Shown here: one piece after another, positions 1 through 10,114 of the stretch
Position numbering within the stretch: the first letter of the stretch is position 1
How the letters are laid out: each line of letters opens with the position of its first letter
Assembly (NCBI GenBank): GCA_964036045.1
Contig: OZ038399.1
Coordinates: 18,373,670 to 18,437,669, forward strand
Reading direction: 5' to 3'
Length of the DNA stretch: 64,000 nt
Source of the DNA: Eutreptiella sp. 'Long Island Sound 2002'
Taxonomy: Eukaryota; Euglenozoa; Euglenophyceae; Eutreptiales; Eutreptiaceae
Position numbers and translations under genes: made by a program
Notes under the pieces: model-generated
Database searches by the model: none
Seen by the model: the letters and a program-made list of their open reading frames with translations, nothing else
Told to the model about the DNA's origin: nothing

Positions 1-1892
1 CCCCATGTTGACCCCATGTTGACCCCATGTTGACCCCATGTTGACCCCATGTTGACCCCTTGTTGACCCCATGTTGACCCCATGTTGACCCCATGTTGAC
101 CCCATGTTGACCCAATGTTGACCCCATGTTGACCCCATGTTGACCCCTTGTTGACCCCTTGTTGACCCCATGTTGACCCCTTGTTGACACCATGTTGACC
201 CCATGTTGACCCCATGTTGACCCCATGTTGACCCCTTGTTGACCCCATGTTGACCCCATGTTGACCCCATGTTGACCCCATGTTGACCCCATGTTGACCC
301 CATGTTGACCCCATGTTGACCCCTTGTTGACCCCATGTTGACCCCATGTTGACCCATGTTGACCCTTGTTGACCCCATGTTGACCCCATGTTGACCCCTT
401 GTTGACCCCATGTTGACCCCATGTTGACCCCATGTTGACCCCATGTTGACCCCATGTTGACCCCATGTTGACCCCATGTTGACCCCATGTTGACCCCATG
501 TTGACCCCATGTTGACCCCTTGTTGACCCCATGTTGACCCCATGTTGACCCCATGTTGACCCCATGTTGACCCCATGTTGACCCCATGTTGACCCCATGT
601 TGACCCCATGTTGACCCCATGTTGACCCCATGTTGACCCCTTGTTGACCCCATGTTGACCCCATGTTGACCCCATGTTGACCCCATGTTGACCCCTTGTT
701 GACCCCATGTTGACCCCATGTTGACCCCTTGTTGACCCCTTGTTGACCCCATGTTGACCCCATGTTGACCCCATGTTGACCCATTGTTGACCCCATGTTG
801 ACCCCATGTTGACCCCATGTTGACCCCATGTTGACCCCATGTTGACCCCATGTTGACCCCATGTTGACCCCATGTTGACCCCATGTTGACCCCATGTTGA
901 CCCCTTGTTGACCCCATGTTGACCCCATGTTGACTCCTTGTTGACCCCATGTTGACCCCATGTTGACCCCATGTTGACCCCATGTTGACCCCATGTTGAC
1001 CCCATGTTGACCCCATGTTGACCCCTTGTTGACCCCATGTTGACCCCATGTTGACCCCATGGTGACCCCATGTTGACCCCATGTTGACCCCATGTTGACC
1101 CCTTGTTGACCCCATGTTGACCCCATGTTGACCCCTTGTTGACCCCATGTTGACCCCATGTTGACCCCTTGTTGACCCCATGTTGACCCCATGTTGACCC
1201 CTTGTTGACCCCATGTTGACCCCATGTTGACCCCATGTTGACCCCATGTTGACCCCATGTTGACCCCATGTTGACCCCTTGTTGACCCCATGTTGACCCC
1301 ATGTTGACCCCATGTTGACCCCATGTTGACCCCATGTTGACCCCATGTTGACCCCTTGTTGACCCCATGTTGACCCCATGTTGACCTCATGTTGACCCCA
1401 TGTTGACCCCATGTTGACCCCATGTTGACCCCATGTTGACCCCATGTTGACCCCATGTTGACCCCATGTTGACCCCATGTTGACCCCATGTTGACCCCTT
1501 GTTGACACCATGTTGACCCCATGTTGACCCCATGTTGACCCCATGTTGACCCCTTGTTGACCCCATGTTGACCCCATGTTGACCCCTTGTTGACCCCATG
1601 TTGACCCAATGTTGACCCCTTGTTGACCCCATGTTGACCCCATGTTGACCCCTTGTTGACCCCATGTTGACCCCATGTTGACCCCATGTTGACCCCATGT
1701 TGACCCCATGTTGACCCAATGTTGACCCCTTGTTGACCCCATGTTGACCCCATGTTGACCCCATGTTGACCCCTTGTTGACCCCATGTTGACCCCATGTT
1801 GACCCCATGTTGACCCCATGTTGACCCCATGCTGACCCCATGTTGACCTCATGTTGACCACATGTTGACCCCATGTTGACCCCATGTTGACC
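1..1892. repeat. 11-bp minisatellite array (about 170 units)
   Basis: A near-perfect head-to-tail array of the 11-mer CCCCATGTTGA fills the first 1.9 kb. The commonest variant is CCCCTTGTTGA; rarer ones are CCCAATGTTGA, a unit reading ACACCATG, and single GGTGA or GCTGA units. Three units make 33 bp, so the minus strand stays open and would encode an 11-residue repeat (MGSTWGQHGVN), for example over 1387-1830. I regard that as a by-product of a period not divisible by three rather than a gene. The array stops abruptly at about 1892, where it joins a segment whose other copies are preceded by the WD40-vWA exon. The left edge lies outside the window. Confidence 0.97.
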
Positions 1893-2683
1893 CCTGTGTT
1901 GCACCTCCCTCGGCAGCGGTGGAGAGCACCCTCAAAAGATACGGGCATCGGGAAGCTTGAGCCTGTACTTGCTGACAGGGAAGCGGACGCCAGAGCGGCA
2001 GAATGCTGCACCTGTGCGGTGGAACACACATTCCAATTCTCAGCCACAAAACTGCATTACCCCCTGCCTGATGAACAGCCATTCGTGTTCCAATTGCTCC
2101 ACCGACGGTCAGCCCTCCACAATCGAGAGGCACATCGCACATCGCCACAAAACACAACTGGCCAACCAACCAGCAGACTTACTTAATGCTAATACTCAAC
2201 ACCCACCCTCTCTCCCCGGAGTGCATGGTCCCAGGCCACAAACCGGAAAGTATGTGGCATAAGGAGTTACACTAATTCAGGCCCGTTGGACCACCCCCCA
2301 CAGACTGGTGCTGCTGGGCCCTGTGCCATATGCTTGCAAGAGTGGCACGGGTGGTCAGGGACAGGGGGTTTTACCGGTGCGTCTTGCTGTTGAGAAACTT
2401 ACCCTATCCTACTACGCTCCATCACCCCGTCAGCGTGTTTCCCCAAGTTAGTGCAGCTCACTAGACCTGCTGGGACTTGGTGACAACCGCTGCAAGTCGC
2501 CAGTAGTGACGGGTGCCGCGAACCCCCCTGGAACCAATGAACGGGCCATGCACGGGCCCACACGCACAAGATTCGTTTCTCATGCCAATCGAGGCACGCC
2601 TTGGCCGATGGAGAACTCGCTGCGGCCTGTGCCATAAAGCCGTAGGGGAGGGGGGGCTCTTGGGGACACCACTGCATGCATAC
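1893..2683. other. Non-coding segment downstream of the linker exon; no exon supported
   Basis: Duplicated at 8735-9525. The first about 335 bp recur at 21340-21675, 33145-33480 and 53445-53780, each time upstream (in minus-strand sense) of a WD40-vWA exon. Cys-containing open stretches exist on the minus strand, but none has a convincing phase-consistent acceptor and donor pair. A GTAAGT sequence near 2180 (minus strand) could be a donor. Confidence 0.5.
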
Positions 2684-2776
2684 CAGCCGTGACTGTCGGA
2701 GTGGGCGTCACGGTCGGCACAGGGCTTGCGGTCACACTCGCCGTTTCCGTGATGGAAAGAGTTGGTGAATGGGTGC
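2684..2776 (-). CDS. Thr/Pro-rich linker exon (phase 1-1)
   Basis: A 31-codon internal exon predicted on the minus strand. The acceptor is TTGATTGTTTCACAG before 2776, almost identical to the acceptor of the vWA exons. The donor after 2684 reads G|GTATGCATGCAG, resembling the vWA-exon donors. Both boundaries fall in phase 1. It encodes only Thr/Ser/Pro-rich sequence (THSPTLSITETASVTASP, then PTVTPTPTVT), matching the start and the end of a vWA exon with the domain missing between them. It probably forms a flexible, possibly O-glycosylated extracellular spacer. I infer that it arose by internal deletion of a vWA exon. Confidence 0.6.
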
Positions 2777-3272
2777 CTGTGAAACAATCAAGGGGCAACA
2801 TGACATGATACACTGGGTATGGCTATAAGTAAATGCTGCAAAATGCCGTAGAACTCAAAGCGGCTACCCGAGCCCTCTCTTCTTGGGGTCCCCGGTGCAG
2901 TGAAAAAACAAAACAAATTGGCTGCATATCCCCTCTCTTCTCAGGGTCCCCAAAGGCACTAGAAAAATGCGTACCCAATGGATATTCTAGGCAGCATTGA
3001 CAAATCACGTTTTCAGTTGGCAATGGATACCTTTGGAAGGCCAGTGGCACTTGCATGCCTGTGCAGTCTCGGATTCGAAAGTCGGAAATAGCACCTCGAA
3101 ATGACATGACACTCAACAAAACCAAAGCAGTCAAAGGTGGGTGCAGCTCCAAACACCCATGAGACAGACACAGAGACAGTAAACCTCAACAACCCCCTGC
3201 TGTTTGCTTCCCTTCGTCTCTGCCCTGCAGTGCTGAACCCTCGCCTTGCCCTAATGTATGCAAATCAACAAC
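2777..3272 (-). other. Predicted intron between FnII and linker exons
   Basis: 496 bp running from the donor of the FnII exon to the acceptor of the linker exon. It is a diverged relative of the introns between vWA exons: it shares the stretches around TATCCATTGGGTACGCAT and the last 30 bases before the acceptor. Copied at 9619-10114. No further exon seen. Confidence 0.5.
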
Positions 3273-3473
3273 CTTCTGGGCAGTCCGCAGTGCAGTAACC
3301 CCAGCGACCAGACTGGTAGGCGGCGTCCCATGCACACCAACCGTCTTCCCTTGAAGCAGCGGTGCACTCGGTGTATTCGGTGCCATTGAAGGTGAAGGGG
3401 AAGACACACAGTCCGACGGCCCCATCGTAGCGGTCGTCCGGGGTGACTCTCCTCTCCGATATACAATAAATTC
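3273..3473 (-). CDS. Fibronectin type II domain exon (phase 1-1)
   Basis: A 67-codon internal exon on the minus strand, too short to stand out as an open frame. It encodes a clear fibronectin type II module: CVFPFTFNG, then YTEC, then [18 protein letters not shown]. This gives the four conserved cysteines and the aromatic pattern of the family (C-x2-PF-x-[FY]...C...WC...[FYW]xxxx[FW]GxC). FnII modules bind collagen or glycans in extracellular proteins. Extra cysteines lie at both ends (IYC; DCPEGC). The acceptor CCCTCTTTAG precedes 3473 and the donor GAAG|GTTGTT follows 3273; both boundaries are phase 1. A stop codon follows within the intron, so the donor must be used. Its neighbours are the Cys-rich exon upstream and the linker exon downstream. 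Domain call strong, boundaries good. Confidence 0.82.
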
Positions 3474-3940
3474 CTAAAGAGGGTTCGAGATAGAACAGTC
3501 TGACAAAGCGCTGGCGTGCCTACCGATGGGGGCGTGCCAGCGGTCATCATCCGACCAGCCATCGGCTGGCCAACAACTGCCACCAGTGAAGTGCTAACCT
3601 CCATCGGTTGAGTGTCAACCGCCCCCTGCGGCGGTGGATTTTTCCCACTCGCATACTACCCACCAAACTCCGGGCAGTCGGTGGAAAACAAATTTCCTGC
3701 ATTTCGGCGGCCCAGAGCCTATGGCCTCCTTACCGCACAACCAACCAAACCCCAACCCACAGCGAAACACAAATGCACATCGCTGCAGCTCATCAGAGTG
3801 GGGGGCTGATAATGTCGCGACATGGCCGCTGCTGTCCTGCGTCCCTTATAATGGCGCACCCCGAAAAACTGCAGAGCTAACAATCCTCTGATATCAATAA
3901 TCAGCCGAACCGACGTGCACAATCAGCAACAGCAGAATAC
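3474..3940 (-). other. Predicted intron between Cys-rich and FnII exons
   Basis: 467 bp, copied at 10316-10782 with small differences. An open minus-strand stretch within it ends at a GTAAGG, but it is not phase-compatible with its neighbours, so I do not call an exon. Confidence 0.45.
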
Positions 3941-4180
3941 CGCATGGACGGGGACCAACTTGAGTTCCGGCGCACCCATTGCTAGAGCAGCAGTAGTCCT
4001 GGCCGCCTGCACAACTGTTTGGCCGGGCACACATGGTGGGATAATTCTTGGGGCATTGTGCCCTCTTACCCCGAGCACTACAGCAGCTCCAACCGTCAGT
4101 AACAACGTTACAGCGGGATCCATCGCCGCAGGCCAACACGTTGTCTTCATCCGTGGGATTTGTCCAAGGACAGACGACAC
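3941..4180 (-). CDS. Cys-rich secreted module exon (phase 1-1)
   Basis: An 80-codon internal exon. The acceptor TTCCCCTCAG lies before 4180 and the donor TGCG|GTATTC after 3941, both in phase 1. The product has a regular cysteine pattern: CPWTNPTDEDNVLACGDGSRC, then DGWSCCSARGKRAQCP, NYPTMC, and AGGQDYCCSSNGC. From memory, proteins with DGWSCC...RxxCPxNxPxMC...GGxDYCC occur as repeats in secreted proteins of several protist groups. I know of no assigned function. It lies between the vWA exon (upstream) and the FnII exon (downstream), which supports an extracellular location. No stop or frameshift in either copy. Confidence 0.75.
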
Positions 4181-4465
4181 CTGAGGGGAACGTACGGACT
4201 GTCAGCACAGGGCATACAGAGTGTGCTGCGTCAGGGCTGTCGGCCAACCTCTGGCATTTTCCTGGAAAGCCCTAACCTCCCCCCAACCCCAACCCCCCAA
4301 CCACCGGTAACTCCTTCACCAACCACAAACAACTGCGGCTCCCCACACGTATCAGATGGACACAGCGACTGTAAAACTCGAACCACCCTCGGCTGCTGCC
4401 TTCCCTCCGTTACTGTACCGCAATGGCTTGTACACACGGACGGGGGCTCAGCACTGCATACAAAC

Positions 4466-5188
4466 CTGCACTTGTGGTGACTGTCGGAGTAGGTGTCACG
4501 GTCGGCACCAGCGTCTCGGTCGGCAGAGGGCTTGCGGTCACACTCGCCGTTTCCGTATCAAAGTTCGTGTTGCCCCCGCCATCAATGCTCGGCGGACAAG
4601 TGCCCCTGCTGATCAGTTCAGAGACCTTCAGCAGCGATTCGAACTCGCGCATGTACGCCCAATGGTCCACTTTGGGCTCACTGGCAATCCCCTGTAGCTC
4701 TGTCAGACTCGGGTTCCCCACTCCAACGGCGAACATGATGATGCCCTGGTCCTTCTGCTGCTGCGCCGATGATTGCGTAGCCGATGGAGAGTTAGACACC
4801 CCATCAGTAATCACTTCGATCAGCCGCGTCCGGTTGGTCCCATTGCATCCCTGCTGCATCTGGCCAGCCAGGTCAATGGCCTTGTGCGTGTTGGTCCCGC
4901 CCCCAGTGAATACAATCGCGTCGATGCACTCCATCAACTCGTCTTGCTCATGGGTCAGCGGACACACTACCTCCGCTGCCGACGAAAACGCCACAACCCC
5001 CATGCGACTGCCGTCCCAGCTCGTGAATTGCGTCCGGTTCACTCGATCCTTGACGTATGCAACCACATGCGGCCAGTTGCTGGTCCCAATCGGTCCTGAT
5101 CGATCTACCACAAGTACCACATCAGCAGGGCAACAGCTCACCGTCTCGTTGCACACGCCCGGACAAGGAGTGAAAGACGACCGCTCGC
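4466..5188 (-). CDS. vWA domain exon with altered MIDAS (phase 1-1)
   Basis: A 241-codon internal exon. The acceptor GATTGTTTCACAG lies before 5188 and the donor GTGCAG|GTTTGT after 4466, both phase 1. Order: a short Cys segment (TPCPGVCNETVSCCPADV), one complete von Willebrand A domain of about 185 residues, then a Thr/Pro linker (PTVTPTPTVT). The metal-ion-dependent adhesion site is expected at VVDRSGSIG (DxSxS), GGGTNTHK and VITDGVS. Here the first motif reads DRSGPIG, so the second Ser of DxSxS is Pro and cation binding is probably lost. Sequons NET and NRT fit a secretory route. It is the third member of an 1156-bp tandem series. Confidence 0.85.
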
Positions 5189-5621
5189 CTGTGAAACAAT
5201 CAGCGGGGCAACATGACACTGCTTATAGCTACTCGGAAACACTGCAAGTAACCTCAGAGACGAATGTGCACCCGATGGATATTCCTGGTAGCATGGACAA
5301 CCCACACTCCTGTTTCGCAATGGATCCCGTACGAAAGCTCCTGGCGGTTGCACGCTGTTCATTCTCGAATTCGAAATGCACCCCAAAATGGCCAGAGACC
5401 GCACTAGCAAGGGACTGCGCTGGCCAGGCCAGCCATACGGTTGTGGTAAATAGGACGCATGACATGAAACAACGGCATTCGTCGTTAGATGGCGCTCCAC
5501 ACACATATCAGACGGACACAGCGACTGTAAAACTCGAACCACCCTCGGCTGCTGCCTTCCCTCCGTTTCTGTACCGCAATGGCTTGTACACACGGACGGG
5601 GGCTCAGCACTGCATACAAAC
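5189..5621 (-). other. Predicted intron between vWA exons
   Basis: 433 bp from donor GTTTGTATGCAG to acceptor TGATTGTTTCACAG. It contains a segment (GTTTTACAGTCGCTGTGTCC on the minus strand) that recurs in most introns of this locus. The same intron recurs at 6345-6777 and 12031-12463. No exon inside. Confidence 0.6.
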
Positions 5622-6344
5622 CTGCACTTGTGGTGACTGTCGGAGTAGGTGTCACGGTCGGCACCAGCGTCTCGGTCGGCAGAGGGCTTGCGGTCACACT
5701 CGCCGTTTCCGTATCAAAGTTCGTGTTGCCCCCGCCATCAATGCTCGGCGGACAAGTGCCCCTGCTGATCAGTTCAGAGACCTTCAGCAGCGATTCGAAC
5801 TCTCGCATGTACGCCCAATGGTCCACTTTGGGCTCACTGGCAATCCCCTGTAGCTCTGTCAGACTCGGGTTCCCCACTCCAACGGCGAACATGATGATGC
5901 CCTGGTCCTTCTGCTGCTGCGCCGATGATTGCGTAGCCGATGGAGAGTTAGACACCCCATCAGTAATCACTTCGATCAGCCGCGTCCGGTTGGTCCCATT
6001 GCATCCCTGCTGCATCTGGCCAGCCAGGTCAATGGCCTTGTGCGTGTTGGTCCCGCCCCCAGTGAATACAATCGCGTCGATGCACTCCATCAACTCATCT
6101 TGCTCATGGGTCAGCGGACACACTACCTCCGCTGCCGACGAAAACGCCACAACCCCCATGCGATTGCTGTCCCAGCTCGTGAATTGCGTCCGGTTCACTC
6201 GATCCTTGACGTATGCAACCACATGCGGCCAGTTGCTGGTCCCGATCGATCCTGATCGATCTACCACAAGTACCACATCAGCAGGGCAACAGCTCACCGT
6301 CTCGTTGCACACGCCCGGACAAGGAGTGAAAGACGACCGCTCGC
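5622..6344 (-). CDS. vWA domain exon (phase 1-1)
   Basis: Second member of the tandem series, 241 codons, with the same acceptor, donor and phase as its neighbours. The MIDAS motif DRSGSIG is intact here, with GGGTNTHK and ITDGVS. It differs from the other copies at one visible residue near the end of the first strand-helix region (TSWDSNRM instead of TSWDGNRM). A functional cation-binding adhesion domain is expected, ligand unknown. Its 3' Thr/Pro linker carries the longer form PTETLVPTVTPTPTVTTSAG. Confidence 0.87.
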
Positions 6345-6777
6345 CTGTGAAACAATCAGCGGGGCAACATGACACTGCTTATAGCTACTCGGAAACACTG
6401 CAAGTAACCTCAGAGACGAATGTGCACCCGATGGATATTCCTGGTAGCATGGACAACCCACACTCCTGTTTCGCAATGGATCCCGTACGAAAGCTCCTGG
6501 CGGTTGCACGCTGTTCATTCTCGAATTCGAAATGCACCCCAAAATGGCCAGAGACCGCACTAGCAAGGGACTGCGCTGGCCAGGCCAGCCATACGGTTGT
6601 GGTAAATAGGACGCATGACATGAAACAATGGCATTCGTCGTTAGATGGCGCTCCACACACATATCAGACGGACACAGCGACTGTAAAACTCGAACCACCC
6701 TCGGCTGCTGCCTTCCCTCCGTTTCTGTACCGCAATGGCTTGTACACACGGACGGGGGCTCAGCACTGCATACAAAC

Positions 6778-8601
6778 CTGCACTTGTGGTGACTGTCGGA
6801 GTAGGTGTCACGGTCGGCACCAGCGTCTCGGTCGGCAGAGGGCTTGCGGTCACACTCGCCGTTTCCGTATCAAAGTTCGTGTTGCCCCCGCCATCAATGC
6901 TCGGCGGACAAGTGCCCCTGCTGATCAGTTCAGAGACCTTCAGCAGCGATTCGAACTCGCGCATGTACGCCCAATGGTCCACTTTGGGCTCACTGGCAAT
7001 CCCCTGTAGCTCTGTCAGACTCGGGTTCCCCACTCCAACGGCGAACATGATGATGCCCTGGTCCTTCTGCTGCTGCGCCGATGATTGCGTAGCCGATGGA
7101 GAGTTAGACACCCCATCAGTAATCACTTCGATCAGCCGCGTCCGGTTGGTCCCATTGCATCCCTGCTGCATCTGGCCAGCCAGGTCAATGGCCTTGTGCG
7201 TGTTGGTCCCGCCCCCAGTGAATACAATCGCGTCGATGCACTCCATCAACTCGTCTTGCTCATGGGTCAGCGGACACACTACCTCTGCTGCCGACGAAAA
7301 CGCCACAACCCCCATGCGATTGCCGTCCCAGCTCGTGAATTGCGTCCGGTTCACTCGATCCTTGACGTATGCAATCACATGCGGCCAGTTGCTGGTCCCG
7401 ATCGATCCTGATCGATCTACCACCAGCATCACATCAGCAGGGCAACAGCTCACCGTCTCGTTGCATACAGGGCATGGACTGTCGCATCCCATGGATGGCA
7501 CATACCGATGGTAGTCCCATACATCCCAGCGTGCATTGGACGATGCTGTCTCCCCAGTCCTTCCCGCAGGAAGGTCAGAAACCGCATCGGAGATGTAATA
7601 CTGGAAGCCCACAACCACTTGCGAGTATCGCCCTCCCACGGGGGAGAACACACCCGCCAGGGGATAGCCCAGTGGGACATACACCGAAGAGTACGCTGCT
7701 TCATACCACTGAGCCCCCGTTGCAACATCCCAAATCGCAATCCGTGGGTCGTCGCTAAGCGTCAGGATGGAGGCGCCATCCGACGACCACGCAACCGCCT
7801 TCACTCGGGAGGACGCCGCCCACTCGCGAGGCCCGAACGCGGACCACGCCCCGTTGGGATGCAGCCAGGCCCCCGACGTGAAGTCCCAGACCCCAATGCG
7901 GCTCCGCAGCACGGAGTTCTGGTTCACCCACTGGCCGTACACGAACTTGGTACCGTCCGGCGAGACCGCCAACGCCCGCCTAAACAAGTAGAATGACGTC
8001 CCCATGTCCCAGAACTGGACCTGGCTCCCGGTGGATGCATTCCACAGGTGTATCCCGTGCGCAGTGTTGGCGGAACTGTAGTACGTGGCCGTCAACAGGT
8101 GTCCACTGGGCAAATACGCCAAAGCTTCGCATCGGTAAGGCAAGGTCCAAGACGTCCCGGCTGCGCCACTGCCGACGTCCCAAATCTGCAGGACGCTGTT
8201 CGTCCACACTGCCGCTACCGTCAATCGGTCCGGGGCCCATGCAAAGGCGTTGATCTGCCCCGTGTTATAAAAAGCCTGCAATTGTGTGGGCGTTGCTCCT
8301 GAAACATCCCACAGCCGCAGGGACCGATCAGTGTAGCTATGCGTCATGAGTTGTTGCCCATTCAGGCTCCACTCCAGTGTGTAGATGTATGGATACGACG
8401 TTCCATGAGGCTGCCACCTGTGCAATATGGCCATCGTCACAGCATCCCAGATGATGACCCATCCATCGTGATCTCCAGATGCAATCTTCGTCCCATCCGG
8501 TGAGTACCGCACATCGTAAATCTTATTGGTATGATGTCTCGCCGTGATGTTCTGGTTCTCCAGTGGTCTCATGGAGCCACATGCCAAGGTCTTGGTGGAC
8601 A
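6778..8601 (-). CDS. WD40 propeller-vWA fusion exon (phase 1-1)
   Basis: A single 608-codon internal exon. No ATG opens it: a stop lies about nine codons upstream, and the acceptor GGTTCCACAG precedes 8601 in phase 1. Residues about 20-375 form seven WD-type blades; clear ends include GDHDGWVIIWD, TDRSLRLWDVS, NSVLQIWDVG, GIHLWNAS, RIGVWDF, PRIAIWDVATG and ARWDVWDY. Then comes CPVCNETVSCCPADV and a vWA domain with intact DRSGSIG, TNTHK and TDGVS, then the Thr/Pro linker and donor GTGCAG|GTTTGT. WD40 propellers are usually intracellular scaffolds. Here the propeller is encoded in one exon with a vWA domain and sits among extracellular modules. Function unknown. Confidence 0.85.
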
Positions 8602-9525
8602 CTGTGGAACCATCAGGACAACAACGTTAGCATCTATCCGAGAGTCCACCCCCCCCTCACCCCAAAGCAACACCACAGGCAGATTCCCCGGAAATGCAGC
8701 GCACCACCGATGTGTATCATTTTGCATTGAGCAACCTGTGTTGCACCTCCCTCGGCAGCGGTGGAGAGCACCCTCAAAAGATACGGGCATCGGGAAGCTT
8801 GAGCCTGTACTTGCTGACAGGGAAGCGGACGCCAGAGCGGCAGAATGCTGCACCTGTGCGGTGGAACACACATTCCAATTCTCAGCCACAAAACTGCATT
8901 ACCCCCTGCCTGATGAACAGCCATTCGTGTTCCAATTGCTCCACCGACGGTCAGCCCTCCACAATCGAGAGGCACATCGCACATCGCCACAAAACACAAC
9001 TGGCCAACCAACCAGCAGACTTACTTAATGCTAATACTCAACACCCACCCTCTCTCCCCGGAGTGCATGGTCCCAGGCCACAAACCGGAAAGTATGTGGC
9101 ATAAGGAGTTACACTAATTCAGGCCCGTTGGACCATCCCCCACAGACTGGTGCTGCTGGGCCCTGTGCCATATGCTTGCAAGAGTGGCACGGGTGGTCAG
9201 GGACAGGGGGTTTTACCGGTGCGTCTTGCTGTCGAGAAACTTACCCTATCCTACTACGCTCCATCACCCCGTCAGCGTGTTTCCCCAAGTTAGTGCAGCT
9301 CACTAGACCTGCTGGGACTTGGTGACAACCGCTGCAAGTCGCCAGTAGTGACGGGTGCCGCGAACCCGCCTGGAACCAATGAACGGGCCATGCACGGGCC
9401 CACACGCACAAGATTCGTTTCTCATGCCAATCGAGGCACGCCTTGGCCGATGGAGAACTCGCTGCGGCCTGTGCCATAAAGCCGTAGGGGAGGGGGGGCT
9501 CTTGGGGACACCACTGCATGCATAC
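8602..9525 (-). other. Intron-like region upstream of the WD40-vWA exon
   Basis: 924 bp between the linker exon donor and the WD40-vWA acceptor. From 8735 on it is the duplicate of 1893-2683. Some Cys-containing open frames exist but none has matched splice sites. No supported gene. Confidence 0.45.
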
Positions 9526-9618
9526 CTGCCGTGACTGTCGGAGTGGGCGTCACGGTCGGCACAGGGCTTGCGGTCACACTCGCCGTTTCCGTGATGGAAA
9601 GAGTTGGTGAATGGGTGC
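9526..9618 (-). CDS. Thr/Pro-rich linker exon, distal copy
   Basis: Duplicate of the linker exon at 2684-2776, with the same phase 1-1 boundaries, 31 codons. The base just inside the donor differs (GGCAG|GTATGC rather than GGCTG|GTATGC), which improves the match to the CAG|GT consensus. In transcription order it follows the FnII exon and precedes the WD40-vWA exon, so it could join the two halves of one long mosaic gene. Confidence 0.6.
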
Positions 9619-10114
9619 CTGTGAAACAATCAAGGGGCAACATGACATGATACACTGGGTATGGCTATAAGTAAATGCTGCAAAATGCCGTAGAACTCAA
9701 AGCGGCTACCCGAGCCCTCTCTTCTTGGGGTCCCCGGTGCAGTGAAAAAACAAAACAAATTGGCTGCATATCCCCTCTCTTCTCAGGGTCCCCAAAGGCA
9801 CTAGAAAAATGCGTACCCAATGGATATTCTAGGCAGCATTGACAAATCACGTTTTCAGTTGGCAATGGATACCTTTGGAAGGCCAGTGGCACTTGCATGC
9901 CTGTGCAGTCTCGGATTCGAAAGTCGGAAATAGCACCTCGAAATGACATGACACTCAACAAAACCAAAGCAGTCAAAGGTGGGTGCAGCTCCAAACACCC
10001 ATGAGACAGACATAGAGACAGTAAACCTCAACAACCCCCTGCTGTTTGCTTCCCTTCGTCTCTGCCCTGCAGTGCTGAACCCTCGCCTTGCCCTAATGTA
10101 TGCAAATCAACAAC

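Larger units (their letters stand above)
1893..6330. repeat. Segmental duplication, proximal copy (partner 8735-13172)
   Basis: This segment is nearly identical to 8735-13172 at a constant offset of 6842 bp, with scattered single-base differences only. It carries, on the minus strand, the vWA, Cys-rich, FnII and Thr/Pro-linker exons. Identity begins exactly where the 11-bp minisatellite ends, and is lost near 6330/13172, where the vWA exon acquires a different 5' part. The low divergence points to recent duplication or ongoing conversion. Confidence 0.9.
4466..7933. repeat. 1156-bp tandem repeat of the vWA exon plus intron
   Basis: The vWA exon and the following intron repeat three times at exactly 1156-bp spacing (exon ends at 4466, 5622, 6778). 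In the third copy the vWA part is fused to a WD40 propeller instead of a vWA 5' boundary. The same 1156-bp spacing separates the exon ends at 11308 and 12464. Exact tandem spacing with few differences indicates unequal crossing-over. Confidence 0.85.

Noticed and set aside
1387-1830. 147-codon frame made of an 11-residue repeat
   Set aside because: Produced by the 11-bp minisatellite; any frame of such an array stays open until a variant creates a stop.
1-1892. CRISPR-like array
   Set aside because: Repeats are contiguous 11-mers with no spacers, in a eukaryotic context.
2399-2813. Cys-containing frames downstream of the linker exon
   Set aside because: No phase-consistent splice pair and no recognisable domain; probably intron.
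4423-5853. Long plus-strand open frames antisense to the vWA exons (about 476 codons here, also 5579-7009, 11253-12695, 30727-31920)
   Set aside because: They run through exon, intron and exon of the minus-strand genes, have no domain, and arise from the codon bias of the vWA exon read in antisense.
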